Shown: piece by piece, positions 16,770-25,880 of the stretch
How the letters are laid out: each line of letters opens with the position of its first letter
Numbering within the stretch: position 1 is the first letter of the stretch
Source: Rhodobacterales bacterium 56_14_T64
GTDB lineage: Bacteria > Pseudomonadota > Alphaproteobacteria > Rhodobacterales > Rhodobacteraceae
NCBI GenBank assembly: GCA_002162795.1
Contig: MAAY01000066.1
Location: 29,764-93,763 of the forward strand
Reading direction: 5' to 3'
DNA: 64,000 nucleotides
Notes under the pieces: model-generated
Database searches by the model: none
What the model saw: only the letters and a program-made list of their open reading frames with translations
Told to the model about the DNA's origin: nothing
Position numbers and translations under genes: made by a program

Positions 16770-18008
16770 CTAGTTGCTTGGCTTCAGCGCGGGTGATCCT
16801 CCGCCAAAGCTGTTTGGAGTAACGTAACCACAGGGCGGTTCTTGCATATTGAGATGAAGGTCATTGCCGGTAAAGGGATGTGCCCGGGCCAGATCCTCAT
16901 CCACATCAATGCCCAGCCCCGGCGCAGTGGGTGGGGTGATAAAGCCGTTCTCGACCCGGATTGATCCTTTGATCAGGGCGTCATGAAACGGCGTCTCGAT
17001 GGTCTCTGCCATCAGGATGTTGGGGATCGAGGCGGCGAGGTGGATATTAGCCGCCCACTCAACAGGACCGGCATAAAGATGCGGCGCTATTTGCGCGTTG
17101 TAGACCTCGGCCAATGCGGCGATCTTCTTGACCTCCCAAATGCCTCCGGCCCGGCCCAGGGCGGGCTGCAGGATGGTGGCGGCACCAGCCTGCAGGACTG
17201 CAGCAAATTCATTTTTGGTGGTCAGCCGTTCGCCGGTGGCGACGGGGATGCGTACTGCCTGGGCGACTTTGGCCATCTCAGCGGGATTGTCTGGCGGCAC
17301 GGGTTCCTCGAACCACAGTGGTGAGTAGGGCTCCAACGCCTGGCCCAATCGGATAGCGCCAGCAGTGGTGAATTGCCCGTGGGTGCCAAACAGCAGGTCA
17401 GCTTTGTCTCCCACCGCTTCGCGGATGGCTTTGCAGAAGGCTGCTGACATTGAGATGTCGTTCATCGCAGGCATATGGCCGCCGCGCAGTGTATATGGGC
17501 CTGCAGGGTCGAACTTTATTGCAGTATACCCCTTTCGGACCATTTCAGCGGCGCTTTCAGCGGCCATTTCGGGCGAGGCCCAAAAGCTGACGATATCGTG
17601 ATGTGGCAGTGGGTAGAGATAGGTATAGGCGCGGATGCGGTCATTCATCCGGCCGCCAATCAAGGCATGCACCGGGCGGTCACGGTCTTTGCCTAGAATA
17701 TCCCAGCAAGCGATCTCGAGCCCAGAGAAGGCGCCCATCACGGTCAGGTCTGGGCGCTGGGTAAAGCCGGCGGAATAGGCGCGGCGGAACATCAGCTCGA
17801 TGTTTTCCGGGTTCTCATCTGCCATATGGCGTTCAAATACGTCGCGAATGACATGGGTCATTGCCTCGGGCCCAACCGAGGCGGCGTAACATTCGCCCCA
17901 GCCGGTGATACCGGTGTCGGTGGTGAGCTTGACCAGTATCCAATAGCGCCCGCCCCAGCCGGGAGCAGGTGGCGCTGTGACGATCACGTCGAGGTCTTGC
18001 AGTTTCAT
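16770..18008 (-). CDS. Mandelate racemase/muconate lactonizing-type enzyme (sugar acid dehydratase-like)
   Basis: 412 residues of the enolase superfamily. The N-terminal capping domain contains GITGWGECYAASVGPEAM. The barrel has AIKFDPAGPY near residue 172, a metal-ligand series (LLFGTHGQFT, PLWFEEPVPPDN, IPVATGERLTTKNEF) and a late PHLYAGPVEWAANIHLAAS with the histidine base. This arrangement is seen in galactonate/gluconate-type acid-sugar dehydratases. The substrate cannot be fixed from sequence. The start is the ATG at 18008, where the family N-terminus begins; an upstream in-frame start would read through a palindrome. The upstream alcohol dehydrogenase is on the same strand, 93 bases away. 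Confidence 0.85.
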   Translation of the reverse strand: MKLQDLDVIVTAPPAPGWGGRYWILVKLTTDTGITGWGECYAASVGPEAMTHVIRDVFERHMADENPENIELMFRRAYSAGFTQRPDLTVMGAFSGLEIACWDILGKDRDRPVHALIGGRMNDRIRAYTYLYPLPHHDIVSFWASPEMAAESAAEMVRKGYTAIKFDPAGPYTLRGGHMPAMNDISMSAAFCKAIREAVGDKADLLFGTHGQFTTAGAIRLGQALEPYSPLWFEEPVPPDNPAEMAKVAQAVRIPVATGERLTTKNEFAAVLQAGAATILQPALGRAGGIWEVKKIAALAEVYNAQIAPHLYAGPVEWAANIHLAASIPNILMAETIETPFHDALIKGSIRVENGFITPPTAPGLGIDVDEDLARAHPFTGNDLHLNMQEPPCGYVTPNSFGGGSPALKPSN

Positions 18009-18025
18009 GGACGATCTCTTGTTTG

Positions 18026-18089
18026 TGTAGGGTGTGTGCTTGCACGCACCGCTGGGGAAAGGGTGGTGCGTGCAAGCACACACCCTACA
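18026..18089. repeat. Perfect 25-base-pair inverted repeat
   Basis: Arms at 18026-18050 and 18065-18089 are exact reverse complements around a 14-base centre. Each arm is itself nearly self-complementary (GTGTGTGC TT GCACGCAC, one mismatch). It fills most of the 93 bases between the alcohol dehydrogenase and the dehydratase gene. As RNA it would form a very stable stem just before the dehydratase start. Possible roles are terminator, RNA processing site or mobile palindromic repeat. Confidence 0.8.
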
Positions 18090-18101
18090 ACGGTCGCAGG
18101 A

Positions 18102-19193
18102 TTAGCGCTTGAACAGGATCACATTGCGTTTGGCGCTGCCGGTTTTGGTGTCGGCGATCGCCTCATTGATCTGCTCCAGTTCCCAACGGCCCGAGATCAG
18201 CTCGTCCAGTTTCAGCCGTCCCTGTTGGTACAGGTCGATCATCCAGGGAATGTCGCGCTGGATAACAACGTCGCCCATTTTAGAGCCGATCAGCCCCTGG
18301 CCGGTGGCGGCCAGCATGACGGGTTCATAACTGGCCATGGCGCCCGAGTGGGGCATGCCGATCATGATTGCCTTGCCGCCTTGTGCCAGATAGCGCGGGG
18401 CTTGCTCGTAGGCGGGAATGGCGCCGACGGTGATCAGCACCGCATCTGCGCCGCGTCCGCCCAGTGCCTTGATGGCTGCCCGCCAAGGTTTGTCGAGCGT
18501 TGCGAGAACCCCGTGGGTGGCTCCGAATTCCTTGGCGATTTCCAGTTTTTCCTCGCTCATGTCCACCGCGACAATACGACGGGCACCGGCTATACGGGCG
18601 CCTTGGATCGCGTTGAGGCCGACGCCTCCGGCGCCAATTACCACCACGTCTTGGCCGGGCCGCAGTTGCGCTGCATTTACCACCGCTCCGACGCCGGTGA
18701 TCACACCACAGGACACCAGTGAAGCAACATCTTTGCCGATGCTCTCTGGGATTTTGACGATTTGACGCTGATCCACCACCACTTTTTCGGCAAAGGCACC
18801 GCAGGCCATCGCCTGTTCCAGGGGGGCACCATCTTCGGTCTTGAGCGGGCCGTTCACCGAGTCATAGGACGTCTCACAAATTGTCGGCTGACCGCCCGCA
18901 CAGCTCGGGCAGTTGCCGCAGGCGCGGATAAGGGTCACCACCACCGAGTCGCCCTCGGCGAACCCGGTAACTCCGGCTCCAACCTGAGAGATTCGCCCCG
19001 CGGCTTCGTGACCATAGACGGCGGGCAGATGACCGCCCCAGGCGCCTTCTGCAAAGGATATGTCGCTGTGGCAGATTGCGACTGCCTCTAGCGTTACTTC
19101 GACTTCGCCCATGCCGGGATCTGCGAGCAACACATCCTCAATGACCAATGGTGCGCTAAACTCGCGGCATACTGCTGCCTTGATGGTTTGCAT
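18102..19193 (-). CDS. Zinc-dependent alcohol dehydrogenase (class III-like MDR)
   Basis: 363 residues. The catalytic zinc site is marked by ICHSDISFAEG near residue 38 and the following GHEAAG. The structural zinc site is CGNCPSCAGGQPTIC near residue 92, with four cysteines. The nucleotide-binding fold is VVIGAGGVGLNAIQGARIAGA near residue 185, followed by AVDMSEEK, so NAD is the likely cofactor. The architecture matches long-chain MDR dehydrogenases related to glutathione-dependent formaldehyde or aryl alcohol dehydrogenases. Substrate unknown. GGAG stands a few bases before the ATG. It precedes the dehydratase on the same strand, though a strong inverted repeat separates them. Confidence 0.88.
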   Translation of the reverse strand: MQTIKAAVCREFSAPLVIEDVLLADPGMGEVEVTLEAVAICHSDISFAEGAWGGHLPAVYGHEAAGRISQVGAGVTGFAEGDSVVVTLIRACGNCPSCAGGQPTICETSYDSVNGPLKTEDGAPLEQAMACGAFAEKVVVDQRQIVKIPESIGKDVASLVSCGVITGVGAVVNAAQLRPGQDVVVIGAGGVGLNAIQGARIAGARRIVAVDMSEEKLEIAKEFGATHGVLATLDKPWRAAIKALGGRGADAVLITVGAIPAYEQAPRYLAQGGKAIMIGMPHSGAMASYEPVMLAATGQGLIGSKMGDVVIQRDIPWMIDLYQQGRLKLDELISGRWELEQINEAIADTKTGSAKRNVILFKR

Positions 19194-19274
19194 GATATTC
19201 TCCTAATCGTTGCACCGACGGTGACCTGCAGCTGTTACGTCTGCAAGGCGAAAACCGTCACATTGGCGTCGTTG

Positions 19275-20474
19275 TTACGCTACGGAGTGTCGTGTACGCA
19301 GAAAAATCACCAAGCCTATGAGCATCAGTACCAGTGCCAACAGGAAGGGAGCGCCGGGCAGGTAGATCGGAGCGCCATCGCGACTGAACTGGGCAAACAC
19401 CGAGGCCATTAACAGCGGCGAGATGACCATCGACAGGGCGTGGACTGCGGTCATCACGCCCTGCAGCTCTCCTTGCTGATTGTCAGGCACAGATTTGGAC
19501 ATAATCGCCTGCAGCGCCGGGGTCACCACTGCACCAAGGGCGGTGATCGGTGTCAGGATCAACGCCAGGGTGCCGCTGGTGATAAAGGCCAGCAGGCTAA
19601 AGCCGACGAAGTCAAAGATCTGCCCATAGATCACCGTGTTACGCTCGCCAAACTTGCGGATCACGTGGCGCAGCAGCCCGCCCTGAACAAAGGCCATCAT
19701 GGCGCCAAAAATGCCCAGCGACAGACCGATGGTTTGCGGCGACCAGTTAAAGCGTTCCTCGGTGAAGTAGGACCAGATCGCCGGGTAGACGTAGATCGCC
19801 ACCGAGTACAGGAAGTAGACCCACAACAACCGCTGGATGCCGGGAATACGCGCCATGGAACGAAAGGCGCCAAAGGGATGTGCGCGGCGCCAGTCAAAGG
19901 CGCGGCGATTTTTGTCGGTGACCGTTTCGGTCATCACAAACCAGCCGAGTATGAAATTCAGCGCTGCCAGTATTGCAGCCGCATAAAACGGTGCCCGAGT
20001 GCCCAGTTCTCCTAATAGCCCACCGATCAGCGGGCCAAGCACAAACCCAACGCCAAAGGCGGCGCCGAGCAGGCCAAAATTGGCGGCTTTCTCGGTCGAT
20101 TTGGAGACATCCGCCATATAGGCGCCTGCGGTGGCATGGGTGGCGGCGGTCACTCCGCCGACCAGCCGTCCCAACAGCAGCAACCACAGCGAGCCGGCAA
20201 GGGCCATCACCACATAGTCCAGCGCCATCACAAACAGCGATACCAGCAGCACGGGTCGCCGCCCGTACGCGTCAGATAGGTTGCCGAGCACTGGGCTGAA
20301 CAGAAACTGCATCACCGCAAAGGAGGTCGCGAGGATGCCGCCCCATAGCGCCGCATCTGCCAGGCTGCCGCCCTGCACCTCGACGATCAGCCCAGGCATG
20401 ATTGGCATGATCAAGCCAATGCCCATGGCGTCGATCATCACGGTGGTCAGGATAAAAAGGAGGGGCAGACGCAT
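19275..20474 (-). CDS. MFS transporter, TetA-like
   Basis: 399 residues with about twelve membrane segments. It opens with LLFILTTVMIDAMGIGLIMPIMPGL, the TetA/Bcr-type motif including the Asp in helix 1. The family loop motif between helices 2 and 3 reads GNLSDAYGRRPVLL. GAAFGVGFVLGPLIGGLLG in helix 5 is the antiporter motif C. The gene is probably a proton-driven drug or metabolite exporter. Resistance to a specific compound should not be assumed from this similarity. It lies between the alcohol dehydrogenase and the pca genes, all on the minus strand, without overlap. Confidence 0.85.
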   Translation of the reverse strand: MRLPLLFILTTVMIDAMGIGLIMPIMPGLIVEVQGGSLADAALWGGILATSFAVMQFLFSPVLGNLSDAYGRRPVLLVSLFVMALDYVVMALAGSLWLLLLGRLVGGVTAATHATAGAYMADVSKSTEKAANFGLLGAAFGVGFVLGPLIGGLLGELGTRAPFYAAAILAALNFILGWFVMTETVTDKNRRAFDWRRAHPFGAFRSMARIPGIQRLLWVYFLYSVAIYVYPAIWSYFTEERFNWSPQTIGLSLGIFGAMMAFVQGGLLRHVIRKFGERNTVIYGQIFDFVGFSLLAFITSGTLALILTPITALGAVVTPALQAIMSKSVPDNQQGELQGVMTAVHALSMVISPLLMASVFAQFSRDGAPIYLPGAPFLLALVLMLIGLVIFLRTRHSVA

Positions 20475-20537
20475 GGATGAAAAACTCTGAATTAGTAGTT
20501 TTGGACCCTAGCGGCCAGCCTAATGTGCGGGAAGGGG

Positions 20538-21884
20538 TTAGGGCATTTTTTGGCTCAGATACTCGGCAACCTCGGCGACAAAGCGCTGGGCGTCGATAGG
20601 GGCCTGTCCCAATTGTTGTGCCGCGTCGAACAGGGCTTCGCCGTCCAGATCAGGATAGTCCCGCGCCACCAGTGTGCGCAGCGGTGTATCGGTTGCTGCA
20701 GCCTCTTTGCAGAGCACTTTGGTGGCGGCTTGGGCTTCGGGGCGGGGCATGCCAGCCGCCAAAGCAAAGCTGAGCGCCTCGGCGTGGATCATATCCAGCC
20801 CAGCGTCCAGGGCCGCTCGCATGGCATCAGGATTGGGGGCAAGGCTCGCGCAGAGCTCGTTGGTGATCTTGGCGGCACTGGCAGCCCCCAGTACGATCTG
20901 CGGCAGGCACAGCCATTCGCTAAACCAAGCAGCACCGTCTCGCTGATGTTGTTGCATTGCGGCACCGTGGAGAACGGAGATGAGCGCCGAGGACTGGCGT
21001 GCCAGCGCCACCAGCACCGATGGGGAAACCGGGTTTTGCTTCTGTGGCATTGTTGAAGACGCACCAGATCCGCCGAGAGTGATCTCGCCAATGCCGGTTT
21101 GCACCAGGGCAATGGCGTCCTCGCCCAGTTTTCCCATGGCGATATTGGCCCGGACCAGCCAATCAGCAATGCGCAAGATCGGGGTGCGGTCCACGTGCCA
21201 GCTACGCTTCGGATCACCAAGCGACAACGCCTTGGCCAGTTCGGTGCGCAGTTCAGCAGGTTGATCGCCCAGTGCGGAGGCAGTTCCCGCTGCGCCCGAA
21301 AGCGACACCAGCAGGCAGGTTTGGCGCAGGATCGGCAGTTCGCCCAACAAGTCCAAAATTGGCGCTCCCCAGATGGCGGCAACGGCGCCAAAGCTGGTTG
21401 GGGTGGCATGCTGACCATAGGTACGGGCGGGCATTGGCAGATCAGCATGTGCCTTGGCCAACTTGGCAAGGGACTGGACCACAGACTGCAAATCTGCCTC
21501 GATCAGCATCAGGGCTTGCCGCAGCCGCAGCATAAGTCCGCTGTCCATGATGTCCTGCGAGGTGGCCCCCCAATGGACATATTGCGCGTGCTCCGGGGCG
21601 TTCATTTCGGTACGAAAAGCCGAAAGCAAGGCGGGGACGGGAACCCCATTCTGACCGGTGGCCTTGCGCAGGTTTGAAGGATCAACCTGCACCTCCATCA
21701 CCGCGCGTGAAATTGCGGCGGCACTGTCGCTAGGGATAACGCCCGCGGCGCCTTGAACCTTTGCCAATGCACCCTCAACCAGTAGCATGGCGCGGACTTC
21801 GGCGCTGTCGGTGAACAGGCGTCCAGCGTCGCCACTGGGAAACAGATCGCCATACAATTGGCTGTCAAAGACTGAAGCGGCCAT
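20538..21884 (-). CDS. pcaB: 3-carboxy-cis,cis-muconate cycloisomerase
   Basis: 448 residues of the fumarase/adenylosuccinate lyase superfamily. It converts 3-carboxymuconate to 4-carboxymuconolactone in the protocatechuate branch of the beta-ketoadipate pathway. The superfamily loop GSSTMPQKQNPVSPSVLVALAR is near residue 275, and VHWGATSQDIMDSGL near residue 108 is typical of PcaB. The ATG overlaps the stop of the upstream hydrolase by one base. With pcaD and the hydrolase it forms a three-gene message. The protocatechuate dioxygenase genes pcaGH and decarboxylase pcaC, which usually accompany it, are absent from the window. Confidence 0.9.
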   Translation of the reverse strand: MAASVFDSQLYGDLFPSGDAGRLFTDSAEVRAMLLVEGALAKVQGAAGVIPSDSAAAISRAVMEVQVDPSNLRKATGQNGVPVPALLSAFRTEMNAPEHAQYVHWGATSQDIMDSGLMLRLRQALMLIEADLQSVVQSLAKLAKAHADLPMPARTYGQHATPTSFGAVAAIWGAPILDLLGELPILRQTCLLVSLSGAAGTASALGDQPAELRTELAKALSLGDPKRSWHVDRTPILRIADWLVRANIAMGKLGEDAIALVQTGIGEITLGGSGASSTMPQKQNPVSPSVLVALARQSSALISVLHGAAMQQHQRDGAAWFSEWLCLPQIVLGAASAAKITNELCASLAPNPDAMRAALDAGLDMIHAEALSFALAAGMPRPEAQAATKVLCKEAAATDTPLRTLVARDYPDLDGEALFDAAQQLGQAPIDAQRFVAEVAEYLSQKMP

Positions 21885-22594
21885 TACAGGTCCTTTGCGA
21901 TGCGCGTGATCAGATCCGCCAGCCCATCAGGGTCGGCAAAGAAGGGCGAGTGTGATGCATTCATGTGATGGACGCGTGAAGACGGCCAGTCTGCGACCAT
22001 TTCGGCCTGATACTCCGGCGGGATCACCAGATCGTCGGCGCAGCGGATATAGGCCTTTGGCACGTTTCGCCACCGATCTGATACTTGGATCGGAGTGTCT
22101 TGCGGCAGGATGGCTTGCGGGCACAAATGGTCCAGGGCGTATTCCACGGCCTCGGCCGGGCAGTCCTGGTAGAACAGGTCTGGTGCACGCTCCGGGTCGA
22201 TGCGGTAGCTGGCGCCACTGGCGTCTTTGATGACGGCATCGGTCAATGTCTGGCGCGGCCCGTTACGGCGCATGTCGACCAGCGACAGCCCGGACACGGG
22301 CACATAGGCGCAAAGATAGATCAGCCCTCGCATGGCATCCGGTTGTTTTTCAGCCGCAGCAGAAATTGGATAACCCGCCCAGGAATGCCCCAGCACAAGT
22401 GTATCGGGGGTAGCGGCTGCAAGGATTTCATCGGCGGTTTGATCCAGTGTTACGGTGGTCAGATCGCGCCCATCGCCGTGGCCAGGCAGGTCAATGGTGC
22501 GGGCGGAATGGCCGCGCAACTGTAACGCCGGGATCAGATCACGCCAGCACCAGGCTCCGTGACAGGAGCCGTGAATGAGTAGGAATTCAGCCAT
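21884..22594 (-). CDS. Alpha/beta hydrolase of the pca operon, function unassigned
   Basis: 236 residues with an intact alpha/beta hydrolase core. The oxyanion region is LIHGSCHGAWCWRDLIPAL at residue 5, the nucleophile elbow is LVLGHSWAGYPI near residue 85, and the C-terminal catalytic histidine lies in HHMNASHSPFFADP. The sequence resembles plant-type methyl-ester hydrolases and related bacterial esterases (HGxxHGAWCW). It overlaps pcaD by eight bases upstream and pcaB by one downstream, so it is translationally coupled to both. It might release an aromatic acid from an ester, or help lactone hydrolysis. Both are inference. Confidence 0.82.
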   Translation of the reverse strand: MAEFLLIHGSCHGAWCWRDLIPALQLRGHSARTIDLPGHGDGRDLTTVTLDQTADEILAAATPDTLVLGHSWAGYPISAAAEKQPDAMRGLIYLCAYVPVSGLSLVDMRRNGPRQTLTDAVIKDASGASYRIDPERAPDLFYQDCPAEAVEYALDHLCPQAILPQDTPIQVSDRWRNVPKAYIRCADDLVIPPEYQAEMVADWPSSRVHHMNASHSPFFADPDGLADLITRIAKDL

Positions 22595-23378
22595 TGTGTC
22601 CGATGTTCTGCAAAAAACTGCTAAGAAGCGCGGCGTATTCCGCTGGTTGCTCGACGCAGGGCAGGTGGCCTGCTTTGCGGATCAGTGAAAACGAGGAGCC
22701 GGGAATGAGGTCAATCGTTTCTCGTACCAGATCCGGTGGTGTGGCACCGTCCTCGGACCCGGCAATGCCCAGAGTAGGCAGTCTAAGTCCGCTGGTCGGC
22801 GTATAAAAGTCGGTTCCGGCAATAGCGGCGCAACAGCCCGCATAACCCATGGGTGACTGCTGTGCCAACATCGCGCGCCACAGGGCAAGTTCGGGGTTCG
22901 CTCGGAAATCACGTGCGAACCAGCGCTGCATCACCCCATCGGCCAGCGGCTCGATGCCATCTGCAGTCACCGCGTCAATTCGCTGTTGCCACATATCGGC
23001 GGTGCCAATCTTGGCAGCCGTGTTCGACAAGACCAACGCGCGGATCTGGTCCAGTCGTTTGACCGCCAACCCCTGCGCAATCATGCCGCCAATCGACAAC
23101 CCAACAAAGACGCAATCGCGGATTTCCAGCAGGTCCAGCAGTTGCTCGGCGTCGCGTATCATCGCGCCCATGGAATAAGGCGCTGGTGGTACAGAAGACA
23201 GTCCATGACCGCGCAGGTCATAGCGGATCAATTTCAGCCCGGCGGGCAGAAGCGGCAGTACCGCATCCCAAAGCCGCAAGTCAGTGCCCAGCGAGTTGGC
23301 AAAAACCACCGGAGTCCCATCCGGGTCACCATCGACGCGGTAGTGCAGCTGAACATCACCCAAGTCTGCCACTTGCAT
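22587..23378 (-). CDS. pcaD: 3-oxoadipate enol-lactonase
   Basis: 263 residues, alpha/beta hydrolase. It hydrolyses 3-oxoadipate enol-lactone to 3-oxoadipate. Family marks are the N-terminal VQLHYRVDGDPDGTPVVFANSLGTDLRLWD, the nucleophile elbow CVFVGLSIGGMIAQGLA near residue 93, and the C-terminal RKAGHLPCVEQPAEYAALL. It is the first gene of pcaD-hydrolase-pcaB. The 136 bases upstream contain no recognisable binding site and no LysR-type regulator gene lies next to it. Confidence 0.9.
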   Translation of the reverse strand: MQVADLGDVQLHYRVDGDPDGTPVVFANSLGTDLRLWDAVLPLLPAGLKLIRYDLRGHGLSSVPPAPYSMGAMIRDAEQLLDLLEIRDCVFVGLSIGGMIAQGLAVKRLDQIRALVLSNTAAKIGTADMWQQRIDAVTADGIEPLADGVMQRWFARDFRANPELALWRAMLAQQSPMGYAGCCAAIAGTDFYTPTSGLRLPTLGIAGSEDGATPPDLVRETIDLIPGSSFSLIRKAGHLPCVEQPAEYAALLSSFLQNIGHNG

Positions 23379-23514
23379 AGTAAGCCTTCCTCTTATTTCT
23401 TGTCGCCATGTAACCGGGATGGCGCGCAGGGGTAAAGGGTGCGGCCAATACTATGCGCTGTTTGGATACTGCGGTGATTTCCGGTCAGGATGCTCGTTGT
23501 CAAAATCGGTGCAT

Positions 23515-24489
23515 TTAGACAAAACGCATTAGCGCCTGATTGAACATCTCAGGGTCAACATTGCCACCAGTTGCAACCACGATGGCTGTTTCACTGTGCA
23601 ATTCAGAGCCGTGAAACAATGCTGCCGCCAGCGAGACCGCGCCGCCGGGTTCCAGCACAATTTTCAACCGCAGAAAGGCCAGGGCCATCGCATGCAGGGC
23701 TTCGTCCTCGGTGACCACTAGGCCAGCTCCACAAAGCCGTTGAAGGATCGGAAAGGTAATTTTCCCCGGAGATTCCGTGAGGATTGCGTCGCAGATTGAT
23801 CCCGATGTTTGGCTGTTGCGTTCGATTTGTCCTGATTTCAGCGAGCGGGTGACGTCATCAAAGCCTTTTGGTTCGCAGGGGCGGACCTGCATCTGTGGCG
23901 CGCGCGCCTCCAGTGCCAGCGCGATACCGGAGGTCAAACCACCACCACCACAATTGACTAAAACTTCGCCTCCCTTGACGCCAAACTCAGCAGCCTGCGC
24001 GGCAATTTCCAGCCCTACAGTGCCCTGTCCGGCGATCACCTGCGGCTCGTCAAAGGGTTTGATCAGCGTCAGGTCGCGTTCACCTGCAAGTCGCTGGCCA
24101 ATGGCATCGCGATCCTCGGTGGCGCGATCATACAATACCACTTCGGCCCCCAAAGCGCGCGTGTTGTCGATTTTCAGCTGCGGCGCATCCGATGGCATCA
24201 CAATCACCGAAGGCGCGCCGTGCAGCGTGGCGGCATGGGCCACACCCTGGGCATGGTTGCCGCTGGAATAGGCGATCACACCTTTTGCACGGGCGGTTTC
24301 ATCCAGCGCCGACAGCGCTGACCAGCCGCCACGGAACTTGAAGGATCCAGTGTGCTGCAGACATTCCGGTTTCACCAATATACGACGACCGGCGAAATCA
24401 TCCAGAAACGGAGAGGTTAGGAGTGGTGTAACCCGCGTATGTCCGTGCAGTCGTTTGGCAGCCGCTTCAATCATGGCAAGTGAAGTCAT
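23515..24489 (-). CDS. PLP-dependent threonine/serine dehydratase-like enzyme
   Basis: 324 residues of fold type II PLP enzymes. The cofactor lysine is in TGSFKFRGGWSALSAL near residue 50. AYSSGNHAQGVAHAA is the substrate-binding loop, and LVNCGGGGLTSGIALALE is the phosphate-binding glycine loop. No C-terminal regulatory ACT domain is present, so this is the short, catabolic or serine racemase-like class. The expected product from threonine is 2-oxobutanoate and ammonia. The gene stands alone on the minus strand, 38 bases after the dehalogenase gene, and may share its message. Confidence 0.85.
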   Translation of the reverse strand: MTSLAMIEAAAKRLHGHTRVTPLLTSPFLDDFAGRRILVKPECLQHTGSFKFRGGWSALSALDETARAKGVIAYSSGNHAQGVAHAATLHGAPSVIVMPSDAPQLKIDNTRALGAEVVLYDRATEDRDAIGQRLAGERDLTLIKPFDEPQVIAGQGTVGLEIAAQAAEFGVKGGEVLVNCGGGGLTSGIALALEARAPQMQVRPCEPKGFDDVTRSLKSGQIERNSQTSGSICDAILTESPGKITFPILQRLCGAGLVVTEDEALHAMALAFLRLKIVLEPGGAVSLAAALFHGSELHSETAIVVATGGNVDPEMFNQALMRFV

Positions 24490-24527
24490 GTGATCGTCTC
24501 TCTTGTCTCTAAGGCTTGTTTTGACGT

Positions 24528-25214
24528 TCAGCCTGCTGCCAGTTCGGGGATGGTTGTTAGATCGGACAACACGTGTCTGGGAGTCCAGGGCAAGCGGTCA
24601 ACCGGCTCGCCTGCGCGGTTGGCCCATGCGGTGGTAAAGCCATAACCCGAGGCGGCGGCAGCGTCCCAGCCGTTGGAGGAGACAAACAGCACCTCGTCCT
24701 TGGCGCAGCCAAAGCGGTTGCCAACCAGATCATAGACCCGCGCGTCAGGTTTGAAGATGCCGACGCTCTGCACCGACAGCACATCGTCCAGCACATCGCC
24801 GATCCCCGCCGATTGCACCGCGCCGTCCAGCATCGCGGGCGAGCCGTTGGACAGGATCGCGGTGTTCATCCCGGCATCCTTAAGCGCGCGCAGCATCGCC
24901 GGGACCTCCGCGTAGGCCTGCAACTGCCAATAGAGATCCAGCAACCGTTGGCGCAACCTGTCATCTCCGTCCAGATCGGTGGCTTCTAACGCCCAGTCGA
25001 GCCCGTTCTGGGTGACCTCCCAGAAATCGGTATGGGCGTCAGTGATGGCCCGCAACCAGGTATATTGCAGCTGTTTCAGGCGCCAGTGATTGGCCAACTG
25101 GACCCAAGTATCGCGCAGTTGCGGGAATTCCGGTTCGGTGGCGGCCTGGCGGGCGGCGGCGGCGACATCGAACAAGGTGCCATAGGCATCGAAAATACAG
25201 GTTGTGATCGGCAT
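24528..25214 (-). CDS. Haloacid dehalogenase, type II (HAD superfamily)
   Basis: 228 residues. The nucleophile motif is CIFDAYGTLFDVAAAARQ at residues 6-23, with Asp at about 9. Motif II is TAILSNGSPAMLDGAV near residue 115, and the last motif is VLFVSSNGWDAAAASGYGF near residue 170. These are the specific patterns of (S)-2-haloacid dehalogenases. The start is ATG 25214, with GGGAG seven bases before it, rather than the in-frame ATG at 25283. Such genes often act on small 2-halo acids such as chloroacetate; the natural substrate here is unknown. Confidence 0.86.
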   Translation of the reverse strand: MPITTCIFDAYGTLFDVAAAARQAATEPEFPQLRDTWVQLANHWRLKQLQYTWLRAITDAHTDFWEVTQNGLDWALEATDLDGDDRLRQRLLDLYWQLQAYAEVPAMLRALKDAGMNTAILSNGSPAMLDGAVQSAGIGDVLDDVLSVQSVGIFKPDARVYDLVGNRFGCAKDEVLFVSSNGWDAAAASGYGFTTAWANRAGEPVDRLPWTPRHVLSDLTTIPELAAG

Positions 25215-25373
25215 AATTGTCTCCCTTGCCGGAACAGTTGCATAAGCTTGATCAGGGGGGAAGTGGGATATCATGTGCGGCACAAAGACGTGGCGGCTCG
25301 TGGATCGGCTTTACATTTTGACGGCAGGGCCTAGGGTGACGCGGTTTGAAATTCTTGAGAGATTGGACCCAAT

Positions 25374-25802
25374 ATGACCGAGGTCAAAAACGGCGACACC
25401 GTGCGTATTCACTATACCGGAACTCTGATAGACGGTAGTGTGTTTGACAGCTCGGACGGGCGCGACCCGCTGGAATTCAAAGTTGGCAGCGGTCAGGTGA
25501 TCGAAGGTATGGACACGGAGATGCCGGGCATGACCGTGGGCGAGAAAAAGACCATCCAGATCCCCTGCACCAAAGCCTATGGCCCGATCAACCCCGGCGC
25601 GCGGCAGTCCATCCCTCGCGAGGGGATTCCGGATGATATCCCGCTGGAAATCGGCACTCAATTGCAAATGCAATCTCCCGAGGGCCACGCACTGCCGGTA
25701 ACTGTTGTTGAGGTTGACGAGGCCACAGTGACGCTGGATGCCAACCATCCGCTGGCGGGCAAGGATCTGACGTTTGATCTAGAGCTGGTTTCGATCGCCT
25801 GA
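25374..25802 (+). CDS. FKBP-type peptidyl-prolyl cis-trans isomerase
   Basis: 142 residues. The FKBP core begins VKNGDTVRIHYTGTLIDGSVFDSSDGRDPLEFKVG and continues with GMTVGEKKTIQIPCTKAYGPI, the pattern of the SlyD-like branch with an inserted flap. There is no signal peptide, so it acts in the cytoplasm on proline isomerisation. It lacks the His-rich metal-binding tail of enterobacterial SlyD. The gene follows the divergent haloacid dehalogenase and precedes the nitronate monooxygenase-like gene on the same strand. Confidence 0.88.
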   Translation: MTEVKNGDTVRIHYTGTLIDGSVFDSSDGRDPLEFKVGSGQVIEGMDTEMPGMTVGEKKTIQIPCTKAYGPINPGARQSIPREGIPDDIPLEIGTQLQMQSPEGHALPVTVVEVDEATVTLDANHPLAGKDLTFDLELVSIA

Positions 25803-25880
25803 CCTGGCAGGGTTGCACTGCTGAATGATCCGGGCTTTGTTCGCCGCTAACCAGTGGCATACAAGGCAGGGACGATGGCA

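Noticed and set aside
17826..18722. Plus-strand open frame crossing the dehydratase/alcohol dehydrogenase gap
   Set aside because: It spans two clear minus-strand genes and the inverted repeat; no protein-like motif.
19275..20474. Tetracycline resistance determinant
   Set aside because: TetA-like MFS proteins of this type are common chromosomal exporters; no mobile context or TetR partner is adjacent.
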